The notes under the pieces are model-generated. The model made no database searches. It saw only the letters and a program-made list of their open reading frames with translations, and was not told where the DNA came from. A DNA stretch of 64,000 nucleotides from Linum tenue (lineage: Eukaryota > Streptophyta > Magnoliopsida > Malpighiales > Linaceae), in contig CAMGYJ010000011.1 in the NCBI GenBank assembly GCA_946122785.1, forward strand, positions 56,594,449 through 56,658,448, given 5' to 3'. Of this stretch, positions 13,737-26,244 are shown one piece after another. Position 1 is the first letter of the stretch. Each line of letters opens with the position of its first letter. Both the position numbers and the translations under genes were made by a program.

Positions 13737-15093
13737 ATGGCGAGTTGTTCAAGCTTCACTACCATTTGCTCTCTTAATTCTCCAGATAAACCAGGTAAAG
13801 TCTCAGCTGCATCTGTTTTTCCCCAGTTCTTACTTGGGTTCCTGACTGAATTTGTTGGCTGTGGCTGTATGCAAACTCAGGAATTATTGGGGGTTCAGTT
13901 CCTGGGAGGGTTATTCAAGTCAGCAAAGTTTTCCAATCCTCAAAAGCTTCAAAGTCTCGGTCTTTAGAGGTCAAGGTAAAGTTCTTACTTGATACAGTTT
14001 AGGTTGAAAACTTGAATTGGTACCTTGAAGGTGAAATGCACTTGAGTTTTGCTTCAAACAATTCGGATAACTGTCTGTAATGAGACTGCTGCTGCATTTG
14101 AGTAATAAGGGCCCTTGTTCTCTAATTGAATTACGCTTATTCTTATATGTGTGAAAGAAAGATAAGGTAATGTACATGTCCTGATGTTGAAGTACTTGAG
14201 ACTGGTGCAATATCTGAGACTATCTTACTGGATAATAAAGAGGCATTAATGATCTGGTTAACAAAATATCATTGGTTGGCTGCATGAAGCGCAAATTGTT
14301 GTGTACTTGTGTTACCAACTCTGTGGGATTTCTGTAACCAAATGCAGAAACCAATCGTGCTGATCAAAGCTCGATTTGGTTTCTATTCCTGCTTGCTCGA
14401 TATGTTGACTCTTTTGTCTCTTGGCGTGACAGGCAACAGATGGTAACAAAACCGTCAAACCAAGGAGCATAGTCTGTACTGGCTGTGAGGGCAACGGTAA
14501 GCTCAACGCTGCATTGAGTGCTTACTTTGATCTTTTTTGTGCATCTTCTCCTGGTATAAATGAAATATCATGAATGTAGTAGTAAATTATGAAGAAATTT
14601 CATTCTGCCACAAGCTTATCTTTGTTACATAGAACATCTCTTGTCTTTGAATGCCATACACAAGCTCCCTACCTTGTACTTTCCCACATTAATTGATGCA
14701 GAAATCATTGATTATGATGAGCTTTGTGTTAATGAAACATCTATGGTTTCATACCAATATGGTTCTGCTTCGTACAAATCATCCAGGGGCTGTAGCATGT
14801 TCTCAGTGCAAAGGCTCAGGAGTCAATTCCGAGGACCACTTCAATGGTCGGTTTAAAGTTGGCGGAATGTGCTGGTTATGCAGGTACTTACCCATCAACC
14901 CCGGCACCCGGTTAACCATTTCAAAACTACCTAGTTAATGACTGAGCTTCTTGTTACACAGTAGTTCTGCAGTAGCTTATGCTCTCTCTCCAAATTACAC
15001 ATTTTCATTTGCAGGGGTAAAAGGGAGATGCTCTGTGGAAGCTGCAATGGAGCTGGCTTTCTTGGGGGGCTCATGAGCACCATCGATGATTGA
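13737..15093 (+). CDS. BSD2: BUNDLE SHEATH DEFECTIVE 2 (BSD2), DnaJ-type zinc-finger chaperone
   Basis: Five exons, 13737-13794, 13881-13975, 14433-14496, 14787-14883 and 15015-15093, give 130 residues. The first 50 or so residues are Ser-rich with no acidic residue before a short basic stretch, as in a chloroplast transit peptide. The rest is a DnaJ-like zinc-finger domain with four CxxC pairs at C66/C69, C77/C80, C101/C104 and C112/C115, without a J domain. The core CWLCRGKREMLCGSCNGAGF and the terminal STIDD match plant BSD2. BSD2 binds the Rubisco large subunit in the stroma during holoenzyme assembly. Length fits the family (about 135 residues). All junctions keep frame and are GT-AG. 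Confidence 0.92.
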
Positions 15094-15428
15094 CAAAGGC
15101 GAGTGCTATCGCCTATCTGTTGCGGACAACTGTGGAAATGAGGAGCGTAAAGGGTCGGTTTCTGTATAAGTACTCACAGTCGCAGAGATTTATCTGCTGT
15201 GGTATTATCGTATCAAGAACGCAGATTAGTAATGTGAAACATCGTCATATCGTTTCGTACATTGCTTAGCCAGGTTTCAGTGAGTTGGCACTCCAGCTTG
15301 TGGAGATGCATAGTTTCTGTAAGTTTTTGATTCCAGGGAGAACTAATGCAGGGGTAAAGGTCTTCATCCCTGTGTTCAATTTTTTGGAACAAGAACAAAA
15401 AAAATTTACCGCAAAAATTTACAATTAC

Positions 15429-15500
15429 GCGCCAGGTAGGGGTCGAACCTACGACCTTCTGCTTAGGAAACAGACGCTCTATCCACTGAGCTACAGGCGC
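15429..15500 (-). tRNA. tRNA-Arg (anticodon CCU)
   Basis: The minus strand reads as a 72-base cloverleaf starting GCGCCTGTAGCTCAGTGG. The A box (TAGCTCAGTGG) and B box (GGTTCGACC) are intact. The anticodon loop is TTCCTAA, giving anticodon CCT for AGG codons. The acceptor stem has one T-T mismatch at the sixth pair. Downstream, the minus strand has a run of eight T (plus-strand A run near 15399-15406) and shorter T runs, which can end Pol III transcription. There is no intron. Confidence 0.93.
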
Positions 15501-15545
15501 TTTTATTAGTTTTTTTCACTACGTAACAGGTAAATTCTGTTTTTG

Positions 15546-16255
15546 TCACATGTCGACAGAGAGAGATTCTTCAACAACAGCAGAATTACAGAGATTAAAT
15601 CCAAACCACACCCCATTCGGCAGAAACACATCGAAATCCAAGTCCACTGTCCTGATGTAAGGACCGTAGACCTTCACACTCCCTGGTTTCCAGCCGTCGG
15701 ATCCTTTCCTAAGCATGTAGAGATAGCAAACCTCCTCTACACACGGCCCCGTGATCTTGAAAGTGTCCTTGGAGCACCTCTCAAACGTCCCTGATTTTGG
15801 GTCATCTAGCCTCTTTGCATAAACCTGCAGCCACCACCAAAATCAACCGGTTACCCTCTACTAAAAAAATCAATCTTCTCAAATGGGTTGCTCTCAGATT
15901 TCGATTTTGATACCTCGTTGCCATGAGAGTCGCCAAAGGCCAGGCTGATTTGGTCTCTGGTGAAAGAAGTAGAAGCACAGCTGGTCTCTATGATTACTGT
16001 GTATGGACAGCTCCTTGCAGCTGCCTGAGCCTGCAAAGTCAAATTGAGGGTCATCTTTTGATGTTTTTGTTTGTTACTAATCTGTGGAACATGAAACTTC
16101 TCGACCTGGTTCTTTACCTGGATGTCGGTTGACATGGGCTTGAAGCCATGGATGAGCTGAGGCTGTGGTGGGAGGGTTGCAGATCTGACATTTGGGATGG
16201 TTATGGAGAGAAAGTAGATGAGGAGGGCTAGATGTATAATCTGGATTTGCTTCAT
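15546..16255 (-). CDS. Embryo-specific protein ATS3-like, PLAT/LH2 domain, secreted
   Basis: Three exons, 16118-16255, 15914-16030 and 15546-15824, give 177 residues. The start MKQIQIIHLALLIYFLSITI is a clear signal peptide; an in-frame ATG lies further upstream at 16328-16330 but would bury it, so 16255 is preferred. The mature protein begins a Cys-containing PLAT/LH2-type beta-sandwich at about residue 63 (SCPYTVIIETSC), then TRDQISLAFGD, then exon 3 with DDPKSGTFERCSKDTF, GPCVEEVCYLY, DGWKPGSVKVYGPY and PNGVWFGFNLC. These are the ATS3-family blocks with paired cysteines. ATS3 was named for seed expression in Arabidopsis; the biochemical role is unclear. A TATA-like element (plus strand TATTTAAATA) lies about 50 bases upstream of the ATG. 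Confidence 0.9.
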
Positions 16256-17297
16256 AGCTCTTTCTTCTGATCTGTGGTCAGCAAGAAGAAGAACATGGGG
16301 AGTATTTAAATATGGTTTCCAAGTTTCCAACTAAACTGCACAGCTGGAACCTGGAAATGAATAAATGGAAGGAGGAGCTGAAGCCTGTGAAGTGTGTGTG
16401 GGGTAGAAGTCTGGTGTGAATTGTTATTGAGATCTTATGGTTGTTAAAGTGATGGACCCTATTTGTATATTGTGTAGGACAAGCATATGCGCCAAGATTT
16501 CATTTTCATCCCTCTAATCATCCATTTTCTGTTCGTTACTGATACATGCTTTCATATACTAATTGCAGGATTGCACGACTTGGTTGGATATCTCAATAAC
16601 TACATATGTTTTGTATTGTGATTTTGTTTAGAGAAATGAGAACAAATAAAACAAATTTGTCGGACCAATCAATGAGCAAGAAAATTGATTGGATACTAAT
16701 TAGTGATTACTAAACCGAATTCAGAAGGAATGATTGGATCTTCAATATACAGCTTAATCCAAATCCGATTTGCTATGCATATTTTAACACTATCAAATCT
16801 GTATCATATCATAACCCTTAACCTCTATATAGCCAGATATAGCATTGGGGTCTCACTTATTAAAGATTGGGGACAGTTGGGCACTAAATAATGTCCCTGT
16901 GGAAGAGCTATCCATTATGGGCAAAATGCTGCCAAAACCAGACAGCACTACACCAAGTTTCCATAATAAGTTCCTTTACTGCCCTTTCCTTCTACCATCA
17001 TGAGTCAAGAGATTTCCCTATCCATTAAACCATCAAAGTCAACTAGAAGTCTATCTAAAACAAGGGCAGAAGAAACCAGGACCAGAAAACCACTGCTGAA
17101 AGATTCATTCACATGGATCAGTTCAATAGGCAGAGATCATATTCACAAATTTCTTCTTTCTTCTTCTTCATGCCCTTGAATCAAGTTTACAGCATCTTCC
17201 ATGTTTGTTTCATGTGGAGAAGTAAAGTAAAGATGTTTTTGAAGTATAGACATGGACAGACAAAGGCTTCAACCTTGCTGAGTTTATCAGAGACCAT
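16256..17297. other. Intergenic between ATS3-like gene and HO1
   Basis: The first part is the ATS3-like promoter (minus strand) and the last part the HO1 3' flank. The middle is AT-rich with no coding or repeat signal that I can support. Confidence 0.45.
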
Positions 17298-19129
17298 TTA
17301 CGATAGTACTAGACGGAGGATCTCCCCTGAATGCTTGAAAGACCTCTCAGTTTCTTCCAAACAATGGTTCTTCTCTTCTCTGCTCCAGTTCTGTTAAGCA
17401 AACGCAGTTCCACATCAAACATAGATGTCATTTGAGCGTGGCTGTAGTAAGTTATGGTGGATGGGCTATTAGTTAAGAGGCTAGCAGCCAAATTACCTCG
17501 GCAACTTTATTCAACTTGTCCCTGACATTCTGCAGAATCTGCGAAAGATCGCCTTCCCATTTGTAGAATTCCAGCTCTTTATTGTCGAGTATCTTTTCAG
17601 CCACCTAAAAACCATAAGAAATAACAATTAGACTTGTGTTAGTGTTAACACAATGCGGTTGCTTCACACAAAAGAGAACCAGAAAATATATTTCAGTGCA
17701 CTCTAGAAACTGCTTAAACAAAAGCTAAACAGCAGCTGAAATCGCCATAGCATGGATCATTTGTTTGAAGAAAAAACCCAAGTAACGAAAAACTAAGCTC
17801 ATGTGAACATAAACCAGCTCTGTTCTCGAGAGATTATGGAAAAAAATTTCACTTATTTGAAGTACAAGTAGCATTTACCTTCCTCCCAATCATCCGGCCA
17901 CCAGCACTGTGGGCAAAGTATATGTTGTAGAAGTGGCAAATGAATGCCTGAGGATCGTTATCTGCCAGTTCCTTGAGATATTCCGAGTAAGTAACTCCAG
18001 GAGAAGAAGGTTCGGGAATGGTATACCCTTGCTCTTTGAACCATTCCAAATCTTTAGCCAAACTTGCAGATCTTTCCAACCCCGTGTTCTTAAACTCGGC
18101 ATCTACAAGAATGCAAATTTATGCCTTCAGGGTTTAACATTCATCATAATCACAAAGAAGAATCGCACAAGGTAAAGAAGGACCTCCCCACAGACAAGAT
18201 GTAGGAGTATAGTAACACAATCACAAAGAAGAATCGTACGAGGGAAATTCTGGAGTTAGTTAGCATATGCAGACTGGACATTTAGATCCACTACTTTGCT
18301 TTTTGTGATCCAAATTCAACATCTATAGCCCTAGTGTCTAGTGACACAATCTATGAGCCTAATAGACCCCAAAAGAGGGAAACTTCAGCTGGTTCAACCA
18401 CCGCTTTTTCACTCACTGACGTCACTTAGATGAATCAGAATCTAGGAAGAAAAAAACACAGAACATTCTCTGCTAACGTTGCAACGAACAATTATCTGAA
18501 CCAGATGATCCCTTGAAACTTAACCGAAGTTGCTCAACACCTCAAACCAACCATTGAAGGCATAAGCAAACAAACCTCAACATTCATGACAAGCTGAGGA
18601 TTCAACCAAAGAAAGGAACTTTCGAGCAGATTATCCAAAACCCAATTAAATCATCCAAAAAAACATGGAACTTACAGATAGAATGAGGCGCGCTGTCGAC
18701 GATTGCTTCAAGAGTATCGTAAACCAACTTGCTATCTACCAAGAACCTCAAGTACCCATCAACGGAAGGCTCCCATTTGGGGATGGCCTGCTCTTCGGGC
18801 TTCTTAACCTCCTTCTCCCCTTCTTTCGCCTGCTCCCTCGTGTGCAGCTTCATCGCCACGAACCTCATCTCCTCCACAAACCCCTTCGCCTCTCCAGGGT
18901 ACCTCTTCTTCTGCTTCTCCGCGGTCGTAGCCGCCACCACAACAGCTCTCTGGGGCATTTTATCGAACACCATATAACCAGGGACACGAAACTGGACTGA
19001 CGCCGTTCTGGAGACGAACCCGGATGATTGGATATGGGAAACAGCAGCTGAGCGGGAAGGCAGAATAAACCCAGCTCGGGGCTTGTTAAATAGAGACTGG
19101 GATTGAGAGATTGGAGCAAAAGACGCCAT
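17298..19129 (-). CDS. HO1: Heme oxygenase 1, chloroplastic (HO1/HY1)
   Basis: Four exons, 18676-19129, 17879-18102, 17497-17604 and 17298-17390, give 292 residues (family about 280). Residues 1-66 are Ser/Arg/Val-rich, a plastid transit peptide. The heme oxygenase domain starts at about residue 82 ([14 protein letters not shown]), with the probable heme-ligand histidine at H96. The conserved blocks [55 protein letters not shown] and [18 protein letters not shown] follow, and the protein ends [10 protein letters not shown]1 opens heme to biliverdin IX-alpha with ferredoxin in the stroma, the first committed step to the phytochrome chromophore. The split codon TAT (exon 1/2) confirms the first junction. 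It is a complete, intact gene. Confidence 0.95.
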
Positions 19130-21450
19130 TTTTTTTCTAGCTCTAGTTCGGACTTCGAAGACGTGAGGGATGAGTTCGAATTGGTAATCGTTGTTTAATT
19201 GGGTTGGGAAAGAGTGTACGAAAGCTTCAGCTCAAGAAAGGGGAAGACCGGAAGGATGGTAAGCAATTGGGCAACCAGTGAAGATCAAGAGAGGGTTCAA
19301 AGAGAAGAGGAGGAGAAGAGGAGAGCTTTTGGCTGAAGTTAATGGCTTAGAACAGCGATTCGAGTGCACTTGAAGACAAAGCGATAGAGTTTTTAATAAG
19401 CGGAACAAGACTCTGTGTATGTTTTCTTGATTGAAAAATTGTACCGAAATTGTTTAGAAAAAGAACGTAGTAGTTCAATGAAGAACTAATTGTGTTCCGA
19501 TTGTTTCGTACCGTTAAAATAATTTGTTGATTTAAACTTTGATAGATGATTTTTTCGGTCGGACTGTATGTACGATTTTGTAAAACACTACCTTATATAG
19601 TAAATTGGGAGAATGGGGGAGGAATGGTGTGTATAATAATGGTCACCACTTTACCTGGAATTGGATAAGATAAGGTTCTCATAAAGAAAAGAAAAAATGG
19701 TGTCCAAATCCAATGAATTAATCAGCAGTTTTGAACCAAGGCAAAGGGATTTGAAAAAAGTTACCATATTAGAGTATGACTATATAGTATATACACATGA
19801 ATATAGTTTGGTTCAGTCTGAAAATTCTATCGTTTTAAGATAATATTGTATTCGAATTAAAAATAAAAATAAAGATTATAAACATATAGAAATGTGTAAA
19901 CTGTATTTGCTTGATTCTCTTTTTTCTTCCTTTGTTAATAGGAGGATGATTGAAATCGAAATGACATCGCGTTATGTGCATTTTCAATTTGATTCAAAGC
20001 AAAATTATAGATTCGACCATGTATAAATGGATTGTTTGTCCATCAAACATATCAACGATATAATAAAAAGATTCACCGAATCACAAATAATTATGATAGG
20101 TAGTACCCATTTAGAAATAGACGAATTCAACTCCACCGTTTAATGTTTGGAAATTGGAATCTTTAGCAAGAATTAAGTTTGAGCTTAAAACAAAAACTCA
20201 GTAATTAATTGTCCTGTGGTCGTGGGGGCATATCAGTTAATTTCACAAGCAAGGGGGCAGCAGTAAAAGGGCGGCAAAACCTGTTGGTTATGTTTTGGAA
20301 ATGGGCCGTTGGGAATTCATTGCAGCCCAAAAATGGCAACTAGAGAATCAAACCACTAAACGTTGTTCTTCTTCTCTTTCATTTAGATAAATTTAGATTT
20401 ATTATTTTCAAAACCGAAGTATATAGATCAAGTGATTAAAACAAATTAACGTAAACCGCCATCTGTGGTTTACGTTAATTTATCTATGTCACTTCTTTTA
20501 TTAAAATAAATTAACGTAAACCGCCATCTACACTCATAAGAAAAGTGGAAAAGTTCTACTATCTCACTTCTTTTCCTTCTCATTCGAACTTATTGGTCAT
20601 GTTTTCCCCATCTGTGGTATCAATGACCAAAAAACTGGTCATGTTCCCCATCTGGGCTTTTACAGGGAACTCATTGCAGCAAAATTGACAACTGAAATAG
20701 GATATCACTGTTTCATTTTTTGATGGAGCTGGAAGGTAATGAATCATGGAGAAATTATATATATATATGTAAGCATCCAATGTACATTCCATGACAGCTG
20801 AATAAATAACTATCTTACAAAGAAACTTTGGATACATAAACAAGTTGCAGCGCCTAAAACCATGGCGCAGGCAATAATAGTACAGGGAAAGTTAAGAACA
20901 CTGGTCACTCTTGCTTTCTGGTCATCTTGAATAAGATTGATCACATGCATTCCAACAAGGCAAGACTAATTGCAGATGAATTTTCATCCAATGGCGCCAT
21001 CCTTCTGAACAACACGAGCTAGCCTTTCAAGTTTCACCGCCTTCTGCTTCCTTAACTCGATATGCTGGGGAGGGAGGGGTCTAGTAATTAAACCAGCCAC
21101 TGCATAGATTCTTTTTCTGACAATCCAGCCACTGCATAATTCTCTCTTTGACAATCCAGACACTGCATAAATGGAATGAAAAGTAAAATTCGCAACAAGA
21201 AGAGCAGAGGTTTGCAAACACATCAGACTTCTCAAGCGATTAGAAAGGAAGCAGAGACAGGTATGCAAAGTATGTGTTTGTGCTACTCAACAAAAGACAG
21301 CTTCCTTTTTCATCCTACCGATTTAGGAGGGACTAGAGTTCTTGATGTGGTTGCTGACATGTTGTTTTCTAGGAGAAGCTTCTTTCGGACTCTATTAGCG
21401 AATTCCTAAACCCGAACACAGATGCAAGCAAATGCAGAAAAGATAGATTA
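19130..21450. other. Intergenic, HO1 promoter and F-box 3' flank, with short repeats
   Basis: Positions 19130-19400 are purine/pyrimidine-biased and probably HO1 leader and promoter. The rest is AT-rich. A compact set of direct and inverted repeats lies at 20443-20529. Nothing coding is supportable. Confidence 0.45.
20443..20529. repeat. Compact inverted plus direct repeat
   Basis: A 22-base unit (starts AAATTAACGTAAACC) occurs at 20443-20464 and again at 20508-20529. A 15-base reverse complement, GGTTTACGTTAATTT, lies between them at 20467-20481. The first copy and the inverted copy can pair as a hairpin with a 9-base loop. Origin unknown; it may be the remains of a small MITE. Confidence 0.7.
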
Positions 21451-22806
21451 TTACCGATTGTTCAGGGAGAGAGTTGCTGCTTTGCTGCTGCTCTGTTGAA
21501 CCCAACAGCTATATCGCCCATCGTATATAGCTCGCAGTTCCTCGTACCTTGGAATCGGGGTAGGCCAGCAAGAAACCCTAGGCTGGAATCTGGGAACAAA
21601 CTCACCAAACAACCCTAGCTCTGCAGTCTTCATATCGTAGGACAGTGCAACACTCCGACGATCACCAAAACCAGGATGTTTGAAGAAGACAATATGCGGC
21701 TTCTCTGGGTGCAAACCAGCTACATCACAGTCCTCAAGTTCATAGTCGCAAATTTTGACCGTCTTCCCCAACACAGTTTTATGTTGCATACTCCAAGATT
21801 TACGGTCTTCTTCCAGTCTCCAAACACTCAAAAGTGTAGGTGGAGCAAGTGATATTAGGTGTAGAGCACCTTGTGAGACCGAAATATTCCAGCTTCCCTT
21901 GGCGAGTCGAGAAGTATCAAGTCGGATGGGAGGTACATCAAGGCGAAAGGGATTAAACCCAGCAATTATTGGATGAGACCCCAAAACTCCGGAATTCATA
22001 CACAACCAAAACAACCCACCGTTGCAGGATGTAGAAACTACATTAATATCAGACAAACTGAAATGCCCATTAAGAACAAGAGCCTCCTTCGTCCACTCAC
22101 CAGACTCGGAACAAAACAAGTCTATCCTTATAGAATCGCGCAAGTGGTAAATACACACCACCCGGAACCGGTATGCAGAGGAATAAAAAAATGGTGGTTG
22201 GCCTTCTCCTAGATCAAGTTCAACATTAGAGCTGGGTTCACAAACTAACCTTGTCTTCCTTAATCCAATTGTAGAAGACCGCCGCGTTTCTGGCGCTAGA
22301 GGAAGAGCGATCCACTGCTCCGTGAACGGGTTGCAGATGAAGAGAGATCTCTGATATTCGGTACGAAATCCGCACAAAACCAAGTCCTTGTAAGAATCAA
22401 AAACTAGGAAATTCCATCTTCCGTAAACTGATTCATCGGGCAGGGGGAGGAAGCTCAAGATGGATTCGCCGAAGAGTGAGGCCATCAAAGGTGGTTCTTC
22501 GCATTCGCCACCGTATCGGTTCCATCTGCTCTGGTGGTGAGAAATGAAACGGCGAACGAAGTGGGGATCGGGAATCAGAGAATTCCATCGCTTGCAGACT
22601 GCTCTGCATCGCCAGGCGGATCTAGGTTCCGGGAGACGAATCAGAACTTCTGCCAGGAGATCGTCACCGAGATTGCCGATCGGAGAAGGAGGGTTTCCTT
22701 CTTCCGAGTCATCGATCCGGCGTCGTTTACTGGGCGCGCAAGGGATAATAATACCTAATCTTAGCTCCAGATCTAAATCTGGGCTCAAGTTAGGGTGCAT
22801 AACCAT
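21451..22806 (-). CDS. F-box protein, single exon, with N-terminal EAR-like LxLxL motif
   Basis: One uninterrupted frame of 451 residues. A basic patch (SKRRR, about 26-30) precedes an F-box at about residues 43-86 (NLGDDLLAEVLIRLPEPRS, then WRCRAVCKRWNSLIPDPHF). The rest resembles plant F-box-associated regions (LVLCGFRTEYQRSLFICNPF, then ALPLAPETRR), rich in aromatic/beta segments. F-box proteins act as the substrate-receptor subunit of SCF ubiquitin ligases through SKP1/ASK; the target here is unknown. The N-terminus contains DLDLELRLG (about 10-18), fitting the LxLxL repression motif. The second ATG at codon 3 is an equally plausible start. A short homologous relic lies at 23876-23950. 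Confidence 0.85.
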   Translation of the reverse strand: MVMHPNLSPDLDLELRLGIIIPCAPSKRRRIDDSEEGNPPSPIGNLGDDLLAEVLIRLPEPRSAWRCRAVCKRWNSLIPDPHFVRRFISHHQSRWNRYGGECEEPPLMASLFGESILSFLPLPDESVYGRWNFLVFDSYKDLVLCGFRTEYQRSLFICNPFTEQWIALPLAPETRRSSTIGLRKTRLVCEPSSNVELDLGEGQPPFFYSSAYRFRVVCIYHLRDSIRIDLFCSESGEWTKEALVLNGHFSLSDINVVSTSCNGGLFWLCMNSGVLGSHPIIAGFNPFRLDVPPIRLDTSRLAKGSWNISVSQGALHLISLAPPTLLSVWRLEEDRKSWSMQHKTVLGKTVKICDYELEDCDVAGLHPEKPHIVFFKHPGFGDRRSVALSYDMKTAELGLFGEFVPRFQPRVSCWPTPIPRYEELRAIYDGRYSCWVQQSSSKAATLSLNNR

Positions 22807-22877
22807 GGGTTATGCACCCATCAATAATCAAATCTGGACCCTTCATTTAGAAAATTCAGATCTAAGGATGGAGAATT

Positions 22878-23743
22878 AAAGCTCATTTTATTTTCACTAG
22901 CTTTCTTAATCGACTCATATCTTTTTCATTTTAACTCGGATTTGAGTTTTTTTTGCACAGATGGAACGAGTTCATCGTGCTCTACAAAATGAGATCAATT
23001 TTCAATATTTTTTGAGGAAAAAAAATTTATGACCTCTCGGTACCAACTACATACCATATGGTATCTTCTTCGTTTTTAATTCGTTTTTGAAAACGTTTGC
23101 ACAGTAGGGACGAGTTCATCATGATCTATTGCAGACATGTATACCGAACGGCAAACGCGGCAGCACATATCATGGCACATACCAGGACAAGATGGAATGA
23201 AACTGAAATTTGGTTTGATAGGCCACCTATGAATGTAATCGACCAGCTGGAGCTGGACTCTGTAATGGCTACTCATTCTTAATATAGCCTAGCGCAGATT
23301 TCCGTAAAAAAAAAAGATCTACAAATTTCTGGGTGAACAAATTACAAGACAAAAAAATACCACACAATACCATACAATACCACCCTGGTACGGGGTGGTA
23401 TTTTATGGTATCTTATGGTATACAATGTTAAAAATCGTAAATGACAATTAATATACTTCTACTATCATGTATTCAACCATCCTACAGTTTTGGTTTGTGT
23501 CATACCACCATGGTACGCTTTTCAAACCATAGGTATGCTCTTATTTCAATACCAGTCAATACCATATGGTATAGACTGGTATAAAATGACCGATTTTTTT
23601 TGTTCGAAAAATATATCAAAGTGGATATCATTTTGAAGAGCACAATTAATCTGATCTAACTGTGCAAAAAAAATTAAATTTTGACTTAAAACGAGTGAGA
23701 AATCATCCGTCAAATATTAAGGAGGGGAAAATTAAAGGCTTTC
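22878..23743. mobile_element. TIR DNA transposon (non-autonomous), about 0.87 kb
   Basis: The left arm (about 22878-23050) and the reverse complement of the right arm (about 23560-23743) align over more than 150 bases. Both begin AAAGC, contain a TTTTTTGCACAG block and a CATACCATATGGTAT-like block in the same order, and continue with T-rich stretches. A third TGCACAG...GAGTTCATC copy at 23098-23128 is a subterminal repeat. No transposase is encoded. The target duplication is not clear, so the superfamily (MULE-like is my guess) is not certain. A truncated LINE is nested inside. Confidence 0.65.
23129..23315 (+). mobile_element. 5'-truncated LINE fragment (RNase H tail) with poly(A), nested in TIR element
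   Basis: The frame from 23129 to the stop at 23280-23282 reads HVYRTANAAAHIMAHTRTRW and then WFDRPPMNVIDQLELDS, which is the C-terminal end of a LINE ribonuclease H (RVT_3) domain. Twenty-odd bases after the stop comes a run of 10 A (23306-23315). GATCTA occurs on both sides (23123-23128 and 23316-23321), consistent with a short target duplication. This is a dead-on-arrival insertion of about 187 bases. Confidence 0.65.
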
Positions 23744-23832
23744 CAGGAGAGAGAGGATGCTGATGTCATGTTGATGTGAGCGAGTTACTCATAGTTACTC
23801 ACCATAAGGTTACTGACCTGATCCATTCCCAA

Positions 23833-24000
23833 GGTAGGATGTGCAGTTCTCGCCCGCCATGGCAGCGGTAGAACTCCAGTCGTCGATCCGCCGTTTCATT
23901 GACGCGCAAGGGAGAAGACCTAATCTTAGCTCCATATCCAAATCTGGGTAAGATGTGCAGTTCTCGGTCGCCATGGCGGCGGTTGAACTACAGGATTGAT
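23833..24000 (-). pseudogene. Relic of the F-box gene 5' end, flanked by a tandem repeat
   Basis: Positions 23876-23950 match 22707-22783 of the neighbouring F-box gene; on the minus strand the frame PDLDMELRLGLLPCA then KRRIDD is kept, parallel to the F-box N-terminus. It is bracketed by two copies of a 46-base unit (23833-23879 and 23948-23993) starting near GATGTGCAGTTCTCG. The F-box itself is missing, so this is a fragment left by partial duplication. Confidence 0.65.
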
Positions 24001-24728
24001 ACGAAGATTAGCACGCCGCCGGTGAAGGTGAAAGCGATTTGAAACTCCTACTAATATATACATAATGGTATGTGAGACAGCGAGAGCCGAATCTGATATG
24101 GATTAGGAAAGCCTATTACTTGAAGGTTTCTCGTCGGATGAGAGTTTCAAGCACCCAATATGAAACATGGCCAATTCAATTCATGTGCCACCGCTTGGCA
24201 ATCCAATCCGCTTCGGTCCACTCGTAAGTCGTATCTATCGTTAAACTAGGGTTCTAACTTTGAAAATTTGATTTTTGTAGCGCGTTCGAACAACAAAGTT
24301 GCTCATTCGGTAGCGCGTAAAGCTCTGATTTTGTCGCCTCGTCTACTGGCGGGGTTTTGACTATATTGTTTGGTTACGTAGTAGATAGATTGTCTCGAAC
24401 AATGATCTTTGTATTTCCTCTTTTTGGAGGAATCTAATGGAAGAAAAAAAAACTCGAAATTTGATACAAGGCGATGTTTGATCACTAGTCCTATTAGAGA
24501 AACGTAAATGAATGTTGATCTAAACAAGATAAATTCAAGTCTCATGTCTCATGTATTGTGCGAGCATAAGTAATTGATATGGAATTCGATGCCCTGTCCC
24601 CGAAATTAGGCGTCGTGAAAGACTGAGAAGAAAGCATGCCTTGCTTCGTTTACTACATGTCTACATCCATATCACACTTCCTACCCTAATACCATTTCAC
24701 ACATTTAATCACGACATTGTTTGAAAAC
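24001..24728. other. Intergenic, peroxidase 3' flank
   Basis: AT-rich with no coding signal. The last 100 bases are probably peroxidase 3' UTR. Confidence 0.4.
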
Positions 24729-26153
<1,425 letters not shown>

Positions 26154-26235
26154 AGACGTAAAACAGAGCATATAATTTGTTGCTTGATTGATTCCCCTGT
26201 TTCTGTCACATTTTGGGCAGAGTGATCTCTCCACA

Positions 26236-26244
26236 TATTTATAG
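26236..26244 (-). promoter_or_regulatory. TATA box of the peroxidase gene
   Basis: The minus strand reads CTATAAATA, a perfect plant TATA box, 83 bases before the peroxidase start codon. Transcription would begin roughly 50 bases before the ATG. Confidence 0.65.

Noticed and set aside
16256..16330. Upstream in-frame ATG for the ATS3-like gene
   Set aside because: It would add 25 residues before a clear signal peptide. The start at 16255 fits a secreted protein.
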